DNA of 64,000 bases. Origin: Chionis minor (taxonomy: Eukaryota > Chordata > Aves > Charadriiformes > Chionididae). The DNA lies in assembly GCA_013398295.1 (NCBI GenBank), contig VZSF01007302.1:759547-823546 (forward strand), written 5' to 3'. Numbering within the stretch: position 1 is the first letter of the stretch; each line of letters starts with the position of its first letter. Both the position numbers and the translations under genes were made by a program. This document shows, piece by piece, positions 23,003 through 34,491 of the stretch. The notes beneath the pieces were generated by a model. It was not told the origin of the DNA, made no database searches, and saw nothing but the letters and a program-made list of their open reading frames with translations.

Positions 23003-25876
23003 ATTTATACAGTAATATTTGGGAAAGGTAATTTTTTGTGAATGGTGGGGTTTTTTTCAGTTTCCTATCTGTTAATCCTTAATATCCTTAATAGAATTAC
23101 ATGATTTGGAACATGATACAGGAAAGAGATCTAAAATGCTTAGCATTCCTACAAGTTCTGTGAAAGTCAGTGGCAAGGACCTAGTCCCACACCAATTGCT
23201 GTCCCCAGTGCTTGTGTGGGAGGTCAGCTCTGTTACAAGCGCCCAGAGAGCCTGCAGGAGAGAGGAATGCTGTGAACGCCCTGGGAGAAGAAGAGCTTTG
23301 GCCAGAGCTGAGCCTTGCTTGGAGCAGGACAACCTGAACAGAAGATGTAAAAATGATACTGAGTGAGGCTTCCTGTGACCTTGCAAACTACTTCTCTTTC
23401 TTTTTTGGGATGAATTTTGCTCTGAAGACACAGCCCGTGGAGATGGTGCAGTAACTTTTTCTTCCCGTCCTCAAAACACAAATAAAACCCCCCAAAACTG
23501 AGAGAACAGCATCTACGCTGGGACTAAGTCTTGCAGTTTCTCAGCTGCTGTAGAAATGTGCCAACAAAAATGCAGCGCAGCCTAATTGAAGAGCAATTCA
23601 TTTAAAATGAGTAAACAGGCCTGCCCATACAGTCAGCTGTGAGAGCTTAGAGGACTGTAGCTGGCCAGAAACCAGCATCTGTGTTGCAGCTTTCTTTGGC
23701 TGCTTTTATAATCTAATGAATGAAATAATGTAGTCAAAGACTGTGATTGTAAGCTGTTGAGTGACGGTTTGCCAAGCATACTGTAATAGTAATTAAGACA
23801 CAAAAGGTAATAAAAATGTGGGTAATTGCATCATGGGCAACATGGCTTAACTGTTCTCTGCAAGAGGAAATTTCTTCCCTTGTGAAGTGTTGTTTGCTTG
23901 GATTGGAGGACTAGTTCGGTATTCTGTTTTTTCTTCAAAGTATCATATCCTGGTCTATTCGGGAGGTGATGTGTCAGAGAGCAATGAATCCTCCTAGGCA
24001 AATCATATTTTTGACGCTCATTTCTGTGCCCTGATGAACACAGAGGGTGTGATACACTCTGAAAATTATCACCGGCCTCTGCTCTGAAGCCTGTGTGGTC
24101 CATCCATTTTCAAATATTGTCATAGGGTCAGTCATTGGCAAGTCTTGCTTTGGTTGAGGGTGAAAACACCAGAAAATTGTTTTCCCTCCTGAACCATGTC
24201 CCTCCTGTGTGCGATATATTTTCTGTGACTGGTGTTCTGGCTTGTGTCGACCTTGGCAGTTTGAAAGCAAACAGCAACTTTGTTCTGCTGCTGCAAACCC
24301 CGTAGTTGTCAGTAAAAGCTGCGGAAGCAGTTGGTTTATTATCCAGGTAACAGGATAAAAGAATTGCTAATAGAGAGTCCCAGGAGTTAAGCACTTCTTG
24401 CCATGGGGCAGTAAGCAGAGGAAGGTGCTTTATGTCTTGCAGCTGCTTCCCAACCCCTTGTTTTATAGTGATTGATAGAAGAATAAGAACGTCTAACTCC
24501 TCACAATTGGATGAGATCTAATCCTACTGAATGCTCTGTGAGGAAGAGAGATGCTTGGCTTTTAAAACCCATTCCAGAACTGAGCCTATGGCTCCAAGTT
24601 ACTAGGTCTCTTTTTGCTATTATTATTCTAACAAGCAGCTTTATATGCATCCCAAATGTCAGAGGAAGATTGCTGACTGGACAGAACATTTTTATCCAGA
24701 CCAAATGCTGGAGCTGGTCACCAGAACTTGTGTAAGTGTGTGCTAATAATATGTTCTTATGTCTGCTGGTGCTAGACCAAAAAATGAATGTACAGGAGCC
24801 AGAATGCCACTTCTTTACAAATGAGAGAATGTAATTCCACGTGAAGCTGTGTGTAAAGTGCAACAGCAGTTTCTCAAGCACTGCTTATCTCAGGCAATCC
24901 TACGTCGACTCAGAGGACAAGTAAAATAAAAAGAGAGAGATTAGGGTACTCAGAACTGTACTCCGGTCTCGCTTTACTCAAAACCAACCAGTGTGCCAGA
25001 GGGCTACCAACTGAGTATGTCATGCTATAACCCTAGCGTTACATCGGTACCTTGCAACTTTCCTTGGAGCGTTAGTTTTCATGGTCATTGTTAACTGCAG
25101 GGTTTAACTGTAACTTGGAACTGTAAGTGATCAGCTCAGAAGAGAGAATTTTTTTTTTTTAATTAGCTGTAATTGAATTTGGAAAGGATTACAGCAGTGG
25201 TCTGAGATGATAAATCGCTCAGAGCAGCTAATTTTTCTGCTTGCCTGACTCGGTTATCAGAATTTGCCTTGTCTTTCTGCCACTTTTTTATAATAATTGG
25301 GACTAGGAAGACAGAGAATTTCCAATCTCTGCCCTGGTGAGAAGCTCCAGGAGGGCCTGACACAGAAAACAGTCTCTGCCTCAGGAACTGTGTTCTCATT
25401 CTCAATGTGTTGTTACTTGGTGTGAAAACTGGCCAGACTCAAGGCTGCCTGCCCCATGGAGCTGACAGTTGAGCACAGTGATCACAATGGGAGCTGGAGG
25501 AGGTGGAAACAAGTGAATTGAAAAGAATAAAAGTGAGAATAAACTAGCCTCAGATGCACTAGCTTAAATGCAAAGTGTCTCTCCTTGAGACCTGCACTTC
25601 TTTATCACTCTCTCAAACTGTGATGTTGCACAGTGGACTAGAAATTGTAAGATTAGATTTCACTGGTGGAACAGTTCTCAGGTCTGCAGGAGAAAGTCGT
25701 ACTGTGGATTACGCTCCCTTGCCCTTCCTGTGACCTTCTAGTGGGAACAAAGAGGAAAAGGCAGGTGCAGAAAGAAGAATCTATTAAACGAAGTTTCTGC
25801 TAACATGTAGCTTGCCGAAGCAGAGCAAAATGGATGCTGCACTGTCGCTTTCCCTGGAGCTGGGGCAGGATGTGGA
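23003..25876. other. Unique sequence, no gene seen
   Basis: Several overlapping frames exist on both strands (up to 126 codons, 24501-24881 minus), but none has a domain or a codon pattern I recognise. There is a T run at 25149-25160. The stretch 24890-25110 is mildly enriched in CpG and may be an unrecognised old repeat. Confidence 0.5.
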
Positions 25877-26021
25877 AAGATTTAAATACCCTGGAGGCAT
25901 TTAAAAGACGGGTGCACGTGGTGTTGAGGGACATGGTTAAGGGGTGGTTTTGGCATAGGTGTATGGTTGGACTCAATGATCTTGAAGGTCTCTTCCAACC
26001 CAAACGATTCTATGATTCTAA
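25877..26021 (+). mobile_element. CR1 LINE 3' end
   Basis: A 145-bp, 5'-truncated tail. It runs from TTTAAATACCCTGGAGGCATTTAAAAGACG through 'gtggtgttgagggacatggtt' and 'ggttggactcaatgatcttgaaggtctcttccaaccc' to ATTCTATGATTCTA. It is the same subfamily as the minus-strand tail at 54552-54700, truncated within a few bases of the same point. Confidence 0.95.
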
Positions 26022-26539
26022 GGTGTTCTTCAGCCCCGTTAAGGAGCTGCAAGGACCCACAGGCTATCAAAGCACAGTCTGTCAGTCTCCTCCTCTCTCC
26101 ACTTGCCATTCCTCCCGAGCACAGGGGTTGCCCCCTTCCACACTGGTCTTCTCTCAGCCAAGCTAAGGATGATTTTGTCACTTGGGTGATGTGTGCCTCC
26201 ATTTCCCCCAAACCCATCAGTGCTCTGGGCCATGCGGAGTCTCTAGGAGGCTGTGCAGGCTGTGGGAGGCTTCAGAAATAGAACAGTTCACCCCAAGTGA
26301 CGGTGCAAGGGTGAGCAAGTTTGTTGTTTTTCACACTAACTGGAGTGTGAATGCCTTCTTATGTAGGGGAGACAGGGGAGAAGAATTGGTCACCTCAGCT
26401 GGCCTCTATGTGCCTTGGGTTCAAAACAGTCTTCATACTGCACTTGTCACTGGTGGATATGGGGCAGGTGTGGGCCCTAGATGGTGGTGTGACTGCAGCA
26501 ATCATTTCCTGGGTTGTGCTCGTCTGTGGGATCTTCCTA
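26022..26539. other. Unassigned sequence between CR1 and LTR
   Basis: Overlapping frames of 104 to 121 codons occur on both strands, but without recognisable features. Adjacent to the LTR I see no tRNA primer-binding site, polypurine tract or retroviral internal sequence. Confidence 0.5.
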
Positions 26540-27121
26540 TGTTGTAGTTTAATCCCAGCCAACAATCAGGACCACGCATCTGCTCACTCACTTGCCCCTG
26601 TTGGGACTGGGGAGAGAATCAGAAGAGTAAAAGTGAGAAAAAACTCATGGATTAAGATAAAGACAGTTTAATAAGTAAAGCAAAAGCCACACACGCAAGC
26701 AAGGAAAAACAAGGAATTCATTCACTGCTTCCCATTGGCAGGCAGATGTTCAGCCATCCCCACAAAAGCAGGGCTCCATCACATGCAGCAGTTACTTGGG
26801 AAGTCAAATGCCATCTCTCCGAACATCCCTCCCTTCCTTCTTCTTCCCCCAGCTTTATATACTGACCATGATGTCACATGGCACAGAATATCCCTTTCCT
26901 CATTTGGGGTCAGCTGTCCCGGCTGTGTCTCCTCCCAACTTTTTGTGCACTTCCAGCCTACTCGCTGGTGGGACGGTATAAGGAGCAGAAAGGGCCTTGA
27001 GAGCTCAGCAACAAGCAAAAACATCAGCGCACTATTAACACCACTCTCATCCCGAATCCAAAACAGCCCCACACCAGCTGCTAGCAAGAAAGTCGGCTCT
27101 ATCCCAGCTGAAACCATGACA
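26540..27121 (-). mobile_element. Solo LTR of an avian endogenous retrovirus
   Basis: A 582-bp element bounded by TGTTGTAGTTTAATCCCAGCC at 26540 and ...CAGCTGAAACCATGACA at 27121. On the minus strand it begins TGTCATGGTTTCAGCTGGGAT and ends in ACA, the TG...CA termini of an LTR. I recall this family as widespread in birds. The minus strand has the TATA box TATATAAA (26854-26861 on plus), and about 185 bp downstream ATTAAA (26667-26672), a usable poly(A) signal. Neither a primer-binding site nor a polypurine tract adjoins it, so the provirus was lost, presumably by LTR-LTR recombination. Flanks (CTTCCTA left, ACCTGCC right) show no clear target duplication. The 210-codon plus and 197-codon minus frames here are non-coding artefacts. 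Confidence 0.88.
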
Positions 27122-27989
27122 ACCTGCCATGAAGGTACGCTTGGGAGGGCTGTGACACACTGCACATGGTTCCAAGACCAAGTTGGCTCTTGGAGAGGAT
27201 GGACGATCTCTGATGTAGGTGGTTGTCTCCCACAGTGTCCTGGGAGAGTTGTTTTGAGGTCCGTAGCTGTCCTTTTAGGCCCGGCATCCCTGTTCAGTGC
27301 TGTTCTCCCTGTAGAAGCTGGTTCTGCATCCCAGCCCACCAACATGTACAAAAAAGCAGTGTGTTGACCCATGCATTGGGAAAGGGAGCCTCAGAGGGGT
27401 TATGCTGCTGTAGAGTATAGCAAGCCTCTCTCTCTGAATTTATTTTTTTCCCTGACTCGTTAGTATTGAAGTTTTTAATAGTAAATAACCACTTAGGTAC
27501 ACTTTCATTGCCGTGTAATGATTTTATTTTTTGTCTCGATGGAGCTCATCTCATTTTCAAGCACTCTACTGAAAGCAACAATTTGGAGTAAAACCATTTC
27601 ATCCTATCAATTATTTCTTTTGTGAGGCGTAACTACCACCAATTTTGTCATAAACATAAAAACTTGTTCCTCAGAACTTATGAATTATTGAAATTGCATT
27701 TTTAATGTTTTGAAACATCAGGCTTCATCACAGTTGTAGCAGTTTTCTCTGGCTGTAAATTTTTTCTGTCGATACAATTTATGCATAACAGTGTATGCCC
27801 TTTTCTGAGAGGGAGAAAGGCCTTTTTACATACGGGAGATGTTTTCTGGGTGGTATGTCCCAAATGATAGTCTCATCAGCCCAGTGAACAAAAGTGTTGG
27901 TGAAAATCTAATTTGGTATAGGTTTAAGTGACTGAAAAACTACCCAGGGCAACTCTCAGTGGAGAGCTGTTGGAACTGGGTAGACACCA
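27122..27989. other. Unique sequence, AT-rich in its second half
   Basis: From 27440 to 27800 the sequence is AT-rich, with TAAT/ATTA cores and the palindrome TTATGCATAA at 27779-27788. It reads like conserved noncoding DNA, but that is an impression only. No gene was seen. Confidence 0.4.
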
Positions 27990-28590
27990 GGAGATGCTGA
28001 GGAGAGCTGGACACAGCAATCCAGATGTGTCTCACCAATACTGAGTAAAGGAGAAGGATCACCTCCTTCAACCTGCCAGTGATGATCCTCCTAATGCAGC
28101 CCATGATGCTGGTTGCCTTCTTTCCTTCAAGGGCGCATTGCTGGCATATGTTGAGTTTAGTGTCCCCCAGGACCTCCAGGGCATTTTCTGAAAAGCTGCT
28201 TTCTAGCTGGTCAGTCCCCATCCCATCACTGTACATGGAGTTGTTCCTCCCCAGGTCCAGGACTTTGCATTTGACTTGGCTGAAATTCAAGAGAGTCTTC
28301 TCTGCCCGTTTCTCCAGCTGGTGGAGAGCCCTCTGAATGGCCGCACAAACAACCATCTGGTGGATCAGTCACTCCTCTCAGTTCTCTGTTGTCTAAGAAT
28401 CTGCGGAAGGTGCCCTCTGTCTCAACATGCAAGTCACTATTGAATAGAGCAATAGAATAATTGAATAGTATTGATCCCAGCATCAGTCCCCTGCCCTATA
28501 GCACTAGCGACTGGCCTCTAGGTGGGCTTCAGGCCACTGATCACAACGATTTGTGTTTGGCAATTTTCCATCCACTGGACTGAGGTTCCT
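27990..28590 (-). pseudogene. CR1 LINE internal fragment (RT C-terminal half)
   Basis: The minus strand encodes the part of CR1 ORF2 around and after the catalytic box. The 28483-28226 frame has GSILFNYSIALFNSDLHVE, where the expected FADD box is replaced by FLDN. The 28356-27940 frame has KCKVLDLGRNN, SSFSENALEVLGD and MGCIRR...GRLKEVILLLYSVLVR, the usual order of CR1 C-terminal motifs. There are frameshifts between blocks. The 3' untranslated region and tail are missing at the 27990 side, so this is an internal remnant and not a simple 5'-truncated insertion. Confidence 0.88.
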
Positions 28591-31500
28591 GTCATCCTGC
28601 TAGTGACTTCCTCTTAGGTATGTCGGGAAGTTATTTGACCTGATTTTCTGGTAGTTGATATACGCACCTAAGTTGGAGACCTGAGTTGGCTATGTGTGGT
28701 CAAGAGAAGGATACGCTAGCTCTCAGAAGATGCCAGCATCTCTACATTGCTTAGAAGGAAAGAAAATTATGTTCCTAGTTAAGTGTCTGATGACATATTG
28801 GGTCAGTCTGGCCTGTTCTCATTGGGTTTCCTTTTTATCATTCATCCTTTTGTCATCTCCCTCACTTGACATGTAAGCTTTTGGGGAAAAATGTGCTGTG
28901 CCTTGTCCAGGCCAGTACAAATAACACCGACTGCTTCTGCTGTTCCATTACCTTGTCACCTGTTTACTGGTTTGACCCCATTGACTTTAGTGGGTTATTA
29001 CTAACGTACTTCTGTAAGGGTGGGATTTGCAGCTCAAAACCAGGATATAATTCTTAAAAAACCCCACAAGTTTTCAAAAGCTCAGAGCATGCCTGCCTGT
29101 TACCAAGGGCACGACTCCCTTGTAGAGCAAAGCACATCTCCAGGATTCAGTTATGACAGCATAGAGGACACAATGATGCTGGGGAGAGAAGTGACTGTCT
29201 ATAGCTGCCAGCAGTAAATTGTTTCATCCCTAGGTGTGACGTTTCTGGTTGTGAAATACCTGTTTCCGGCATATTTTGTATCTTGGTATAATGCCAGTAG
29301 AGAGGGTTACAATACATATGAACTTCTTGTGGAATTAGTTTAAAACAAAAATGTCAGGATCTGGTCAAGTGAAATGTTAACGTTTGGTCAAGCACAGTTC
29401 TCTTGATACCACATGGACCTTCATTCTGCTGTAGGGCTAGTATGTCCCTTTTGAGTAGATGTAGAAGACGTAGATATAGAAAGTGAATGTCTGGAGTTGC
29501 ATCACGGGACGTATTAGATATTCTGCTGTAGAGACCCTGAGTATAATGGCTTAAAGCATTCTAGTAAGGGAGAAAAGAATCAGATTTTTAGTATGGTTCT
29601 GTGGAAATAAGTTGTTATAACTCAAATTTCAGTAAAATTTTGCAACTGTGAAATCTGATGAATCCCAGCTTGTATTAAAAGGAAAAAATGGGGGAAAAAA
29701 ATCAGTCATTCTTGCAAGGATGAATCAGTGGCAAATTTATGATCAAATTTGGAAGATCAGATTTCAGGCTGCCCAGAGAACAATGACTATGAAGAGGAGA
29801 CAAAATTACCGGTACTAATTCCATTGCAGTTCTCATTTACTGGCAGGATTTGCACCAAATCAGCTATAAACCCTTCCTTTGCTATTCCCGTCCTCCTGAA
29901 CACTGAGACAGTCGGCCGGTGTAGCCGTTCCTTTCTGCAGAAGGCTTTTAGATGAGGCTGTGGCTGGTGTGTAACTAGGGCTGGTGTAATGATGCTGCTG
30001 TGACCGTGATGGTGAGCAGTCTGTATGTTGTGGCTGAAATGCTGTTGTCGGACACTTTGATGTATTGTATGAAGGCTTCAGGCTGTAGTGTGGAGATAAG
30101 AGAGGGAATTTTCTGTCTGACTTGAGCAAAAATACTCTGAAAAGTTTTACCAGTTTGGCATCAAGGACAATTAGCCTACAGCTGTGCTCCAAAGAGACCA
30201 AAGATGTCTGGACTCTGTTCTCAGCTTGAAGATAGATTTTTTTTGGTGACCCTTTGCAGAAGCCCTTTAATTGTTTTGCCCTGAAGTCTTCCAGTATAAA
30301 ACAAGAATAACTGTTCCTTTCTCGCTCTCCTTGACTCTTTTCTACTTAGTTTGCAAGCTTTTGGCACCAGACTGTTCTTCAAGTGATGCTACAGCAACTA
30401 CCATAACAAAACCCTATCTCACTGAGACCCCTGACATGGACATAATTAATAGAAATAATTGATATGATGAGGAATCATCACAGCCTTCCCTTGAAGTATT
30501 TAATTTTGCAGGCACTTTGGAAGGGACCTTCAGATGGCAGCAGTGGCAGAGAGGGTTCCTTTTTCATATCTTTTTGTTAATTGCTTTTAGTCGTGAACAA
30601 ATTTTTTACCTCAAAAAAGGTTTTGTCAAACCATCTAATTTGAGGGAACAGTATTGCTTGGGTGAAAAGCCTTCAGGTTTTTGTTGAATAAGCGTGGAAA
30701 TGGGGAATCTTTGGCTCTCAGGGGAAATGTGCTATTTATTGCATGGAAATTTCTAAGTAGCTCTAGCAGCGCTTATTGAAGCACTTTTTGAAGGACCAAT
30801 GTTACCTCTGTGGTCTTGGTACTGTTAAAACAGTCCTTTTACCAAGAACTGTACTGGGCAGCCACAGAAGTAAGGCAAATTCCAGACAACATCATTGCGG
30901 CAAGGAAGGTTAAATACCCTCTAAATGCAATACTAATCAATAGAAAGACTTAATTGTCTTCAATAGATGTGTATAGTTTTGCCTTAGTAGCAAGAATACT
31001 TACTGATGCTGTGCTTTTCTGAATTTCCTTCCTATGCTCTCCAAAGTGGATACTCAAATATATATAAAAAAATTACTTATTCTCTGGGAATGAACACATT
31101 CATTGCTGTAATGTTCACATGTGGGGACAGTATAATTTCTTGTCCTTATTTCAAAATTACTCAGAAAGAAGAAAATTAACTCCCTACCGGGGGGGGGCGG
31201 CAGGAAGAAAGAAAAAAAAGCAAGCTGGGAAACAGTCAATAATTAAAAAGCTGAGCCAGATTGGTTTTACTCCAGGGAAGAGCACTGGTACTGAAGCAAA
31301 CGACTGGACAGATCACAGACGTGGGCTACCTGGGCCATTCTTCCAAGAGCAGGCAGCTGCAGGTACAAAATTAGCAGCTTTTGAGTAGAAACCAGAAGTT
31401 AAGCTTCCTCATGGTTAAGACTTGTCACAGTCTTTCACAGCAATCCCATTGTACAGTGCTTATGGCTGGCTGGCGATACTCCAAATGCCTTTTTTTTTTC

Positions 31501-32213
31501 TTTTTTTTCTTTTTTGGATGGAGTAGGACTGATAGACATCTGCCTAGAACAGCTCAGCTTGCTTATACTTTGGAGATTTGTCATCCTCCTGGCTTAGGCT
31601 TCTTCCCTGGGTAGGAAGGAACAAACCTACTTCTTATAACTATTTGAGTACATTTACATGTCATAGCTATGGTTGTCAGTATTTTTGGGTCATCTGGAGT
31701 CCATATCTAGATGTTGTCTCACCCTTAGCCTAATTATGTGCACCAATTTAAGCCCATGTACACCTCCAGGCGATTCTTCGCAATGCGACATTTATGTCTG
31801 ATCTAGGACCTCAGATGTCTATTGTGCATTATTCTTTTACTTTGCACATGTTTCTCATCCATTTCTGTTTTTAAAAAAATAATACTGTGCACTTACAGCT
31901 GAAAGTGTATGTAAAGCTGGAGTTCATGAACTTAAACTAATACAAAAAGTAGGAAGGAAAGTTAGGAATCTGGATGATGATGGGGAAGTTGCTGGAGTGA
32001 AATTTGGAAAACGGAGCTAATTCTTGATCTGTTGCTGCCAGGAACAAGTGTAAAAGAATCCCCTAACTCTACATTCTGTGTTTTTCGTAGCAATAAAAAT
32101 GGCACTTCTTTTCTTTCAGCTGGGGTCTGTCTTATCTAACGTACTTTGATGTTCATAAAGCTGGAGCTTCCCAGTATGCTGGAGCCTTGACACATCTGTG
32201 ATGATTATTTGTG
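28591..32213. other. Unique sequence, no gene seen
   Basis: A 113-codon minus frame at 29860-30201 is rich in Ser, Thr and Gln but has no recognisable domain or splice context. G-run at 31189-31197 and a T-rich tract at 31490-31516. Confidence 0.5.
31490..31516. repeat. Poly-T tract
   Basis: T runs separated by single C residues. Confidence 0.85.
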
Positions 32214-32350
32214 AAATCATAAAATTATTTAGGTTGGAAGTCACCCCTGGAGTCTGTGTTCCCAACTCTTGCTCAGAGCAGTGCTAGCTTCCATCCCAGA
32301 CCAGGCTGCTCAGGGGTTTAGTGGAGCTCTGAAAATCTCCAATGACGGAT
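32214..32350 (-). mobile_element. CR1 'C', first half (3' end) of the split oldest element
   Basis: The stretch AATCATAAAATTATTTAGGTTGGAAGTCACC is a diverged CR1 3' end on the minus strand. It is followed by 'tgctcagagcagtgctagc' and 'caggctgctcaggg...ctgaaaatctccaatgacggat'. The CR1 sequence that should follow (about 'gattccacaacctctctggg') resumes at 33325, on the other side of a plus-strand CR1. The two halves therefore form one element split by a later insertion. Confidence 0.85.
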
Positions 32351-33324
32351 CCTTATGAAGCTCAGTGAAGGTAAATGCGAAGTCTTGCACCTGGGGAGGA
32401 ACAGCCCCATGCATCAGTATGTTCTGGGAATGACCAACTGAAATGCAGCTGTGCAGAGAAGGACTTGGAGGTCCTGGTGGACAATGAGTTCAAGAAGAGC
32501 CCGCAATGTGACTTTCCAGCAAAGACGACCAATAGTTTACTCGGCTGCATTAGCCAGAACATTGCTGGCAGGTTGAAGGAGGTGGTCTTTCTTCTCTACT
32601 TAGCATGGATGAAGTCACATCTGGAGTGCGGTGGCCAGTTCTGGGCTCCCCACTACAAGAAAGATGGACTTACTGGACCAAGTTCAGCGAAGGGCCACAG
32701 GCTGATAAAGGCAGCGTTGAATCTGACGTATGAGAAGAGGCAGAGAGAGCTGGGAATGTTTAGTCTGGAGAAGGTGCAGGGGTTCTTTTGTCTGTATTTA
32801 TAAATAACTGACAGGAAGGTCCATAGAGGACAGAGTTGGACTCTTCTCAGTGGTGGCCCTGAGAGGGCAAGATGCAACGGCCACAAACAGAAACACATGA
32901 AATTCCATCTGAACATAAGAAAACTGCTTTTTACTTGAACATTAAAACAGGTTGATGAACATTGTTCAACAATATGGTTGAAAAATGAAACAGGTTGCCA
33001 CAATAGGTTGTGGAATCTCTGTCCTTGGAAGTTCAAGGCTGCCCAGAGAGGTGGTGGGGTCTCCGACTCTGGAGACATTCCAAACTCACTTGGACGCCAT
33101 CCTCTGCAACCTGCTGTAGGTGACCCTGCTCTGGCAGGGGGGTTGGACCAGATGATCTCCAGAGGTCCCTTCCAACCCCTAACATTCTATGATTCTATGA
33201 TTCAAAACCTGGCTGGACATGCTCCTGGCCAACCTGCTCTCACTGACCCTGCTTAAGCAAAGGGGAGTTGAGCTAGAAGATTTTGAAAAGTCCCTGCCAA
33301 CCTCAACCATTCTGTGATTCTGTA
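32351..33324 (+). pseudogene. CR1 'A' LINE inserted into C, RT C-terminal end plus 3' UTR
   Basis: A plus-strand, 5'-truncated CR1, itself interrupted at 33037-33200. The frame at 32375-32803 keeps the RT C-terminal order: LAPGEEQP, AEKDLEVLVDN, NSLLGCISQNIAGRLKEVVF, HLECGGQFWAPHYKKD, YEKRQRELGMFSLEKVQ. The 3' UTR follows (32815-33036) with 'ggactcttctcagtggtg' and 'aaattccatctgaacataag'. After the nested CR1 it continues 33206-33324 as 'aacctggctggacatgctcctggccaacctgctct...' and ends CAACCATTCTGTGATTCTGT. A 4-bp GGAT stands at both ends (32347-32350 and 33325-33328), a plausible target duplication. Confidence 0.9.
33037..33200 (+). mobile_element. CR1 'B', youngest tail fragment nested in A
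   Basis: A 164-bp CR1 tail begins 'ggctgcccagagaggtggtggggtctcc' and ends 'cttccaacccctaacattctatgattctatga'. It sits inside CR1 A. TTCAA lies directly before it (33032-33036) and directly after it (33201-33205). When the two sides of A are compared with a CR1 consensus they join without a gap at this point, which shows B is a separate, later insertion. Confidence 0.88.
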
Positions 33325-33785
33325 GGATTGTGCAGGCTCTCAGAGCCCCTGTTTCCATGATTCATCCCAGTCATGGCAAAAACAGTTTTCATTTTCCAGG
33401 TGGAAATTTCCCTTGCTGTTTCTTGTCCTTCTGTGCACTCTTCATCAGTCTGGCTCCTCGTCTCTGTTGCCTCTTACTTGATAGTTAAAAGAAGTCAGTT
33501 AGATCACCCTTAGCCTTCTCCGAGCTGGAAAAGCTCTTTCAGACCCTCCTCATGCATCAAGTTACTTGGTTTGGTAGACCCCAAACCACCTTCATGGCCC
33601 TCCACTGGCCTCACTCAAGTTTGTCGCCATCTTGCTTGTACAGGAGGCCCCAAACCAGCCATAGTATTGCAGATGTGTCCTCACAAGTGCCACATGGAGA
33701 GGAATAATGATGTTCCACAGCCTTCTCAAAGCATCCAGTATTTTACCTGAACATCATTTTGCTGTCAGTGCACCTGTAAAATCTT
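33325..33785 (-). mobile_element. CR1 'C', second half of the split oldest element
   Basis: It continues the element begun at 32214. The blocks are 'cctgtttccatgattcatcccagtcatggcaaaaacagtttt', 'aaatttcccttgctg', 'tcttgtccttctgtgcac', 'gtctggctcctcgtct', 'ccttagccttctccgagctggaa', 'catggccctccactggcctcac' and 'cttgcttgtacaggaggcccca', all in CR1 minus-strand order. It ends near 33785, inside the RT C-terminal region ('gctgtcagtgcac' equivalent). It is clearly the most diverged of the three nested copies. Confidence 0.82.
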
Positions 33786-34280
33786 GACCAATAGCCTAAG
33801 GTGCAAGTTCAAGGGCAGTTGAAGTGAAGTAAAATCAATCTACATCGGCATCTCAAAAGGAATAATTGATGCCGTGCTGGGTCCAGTTTCTCCTTTATCA
33901 CTTTGGCATCTTCCTGGATGTGCAGCATTTAACTAACACACATGTGAAGCCGAAAGCAAAATCCTGCCACTGTCCTGTGACAGCTGGTAAAAAGTCTGAT
34001 ATATCCGGAAAACCTGGATATAATGTCTGCATGAGAAGCCAGAGGGGACTAGCAGATAGAGGGAGATTGCTTCCAGTTACAGGCGAGGTCACTTGTAGAA
34101 CGTTTGGAGGAGAATAAGAAGTCAGTTATTACTATTCCTTATTTGACTGTGTCACTGTGTTCTTTTATGCTCTGCACACTCGTCGTTTTTTAACTACATC
34201 TCACAGTTGTTCATTCACCCACTTGGCCCAGGGTGCGTCTGCTTTCTGGGTTAATCTTCCTTGTCCTGCTACCAAAAGGA

Positions 34281-34291
34281 GGGGGGGGGGN
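34281..34291. other. G run with an undetermined base (N)
   Basis: Ten G residues are followed by the window's only N at 34291. The N marks a consensus ambiguity at the homopolymer, so local length and any reading frame across it are unreliable. Confidence 0.95.
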
Positions 34292-34445
34292 AGGGAGAGG
34301 GAAGACCTACAGAGGGGAAATAACTAGATTTGAGAAAGCCAAGCTTGCCGGACAAAGTAAGCTCTTTATATCAGTTCTGTTATTTCAGAAGGGAAAAACG
34401 TTTGGAAACAATTCAGATTTTTCCAGCTGGAAAGAATAGTTGCTG

Positions 34446-34491
34446 AGCTCCTGCAGGAGTGAGTTAACAGGAGTTAACTCCTGCAGGAGTG
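34446..34491. repeat. Cluster of perfect palindromes
   Basis: The perfect palindrome CTCCTGCAGGAG occurs twice (34448-34459 and 34478-34489), exactly 30 bp apart. Between them GAGTTAAC (34461-34468) and GTTAACTC (34473-34480) form a third inverted repeat with a 4-nt spacer. The 14-mer CTCCTGCAGGAGTG is a direct repeat (34448-34461 and 34478-34491), so a tandem duplication of about 30 bp may be the origin. The segment could extrude as a cruciform. Confidence 0.9.

Noticed and set aside
26735..27372. Longest open frames of the window (210 codons plus, 197 codons minus)
   Set aside because: They overlap each other on opposite strands and lie mostly inside the LTR, which does not code there. The translations show no domain.
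29860..30201. 113-codon Ser/Thr/Gln-rich minus frame
   Set aside because: No domain, no splice framing; compatible with a chance frame.
32214..33324. Twin-priming (5' inversion) as explanation for the opposite CR1 orientations
   Set aside because: Both the minus and the plus pieces carry CR1 3' ends, and the minus element resumes in register after the plus element. Separate nested insertions explain this better.
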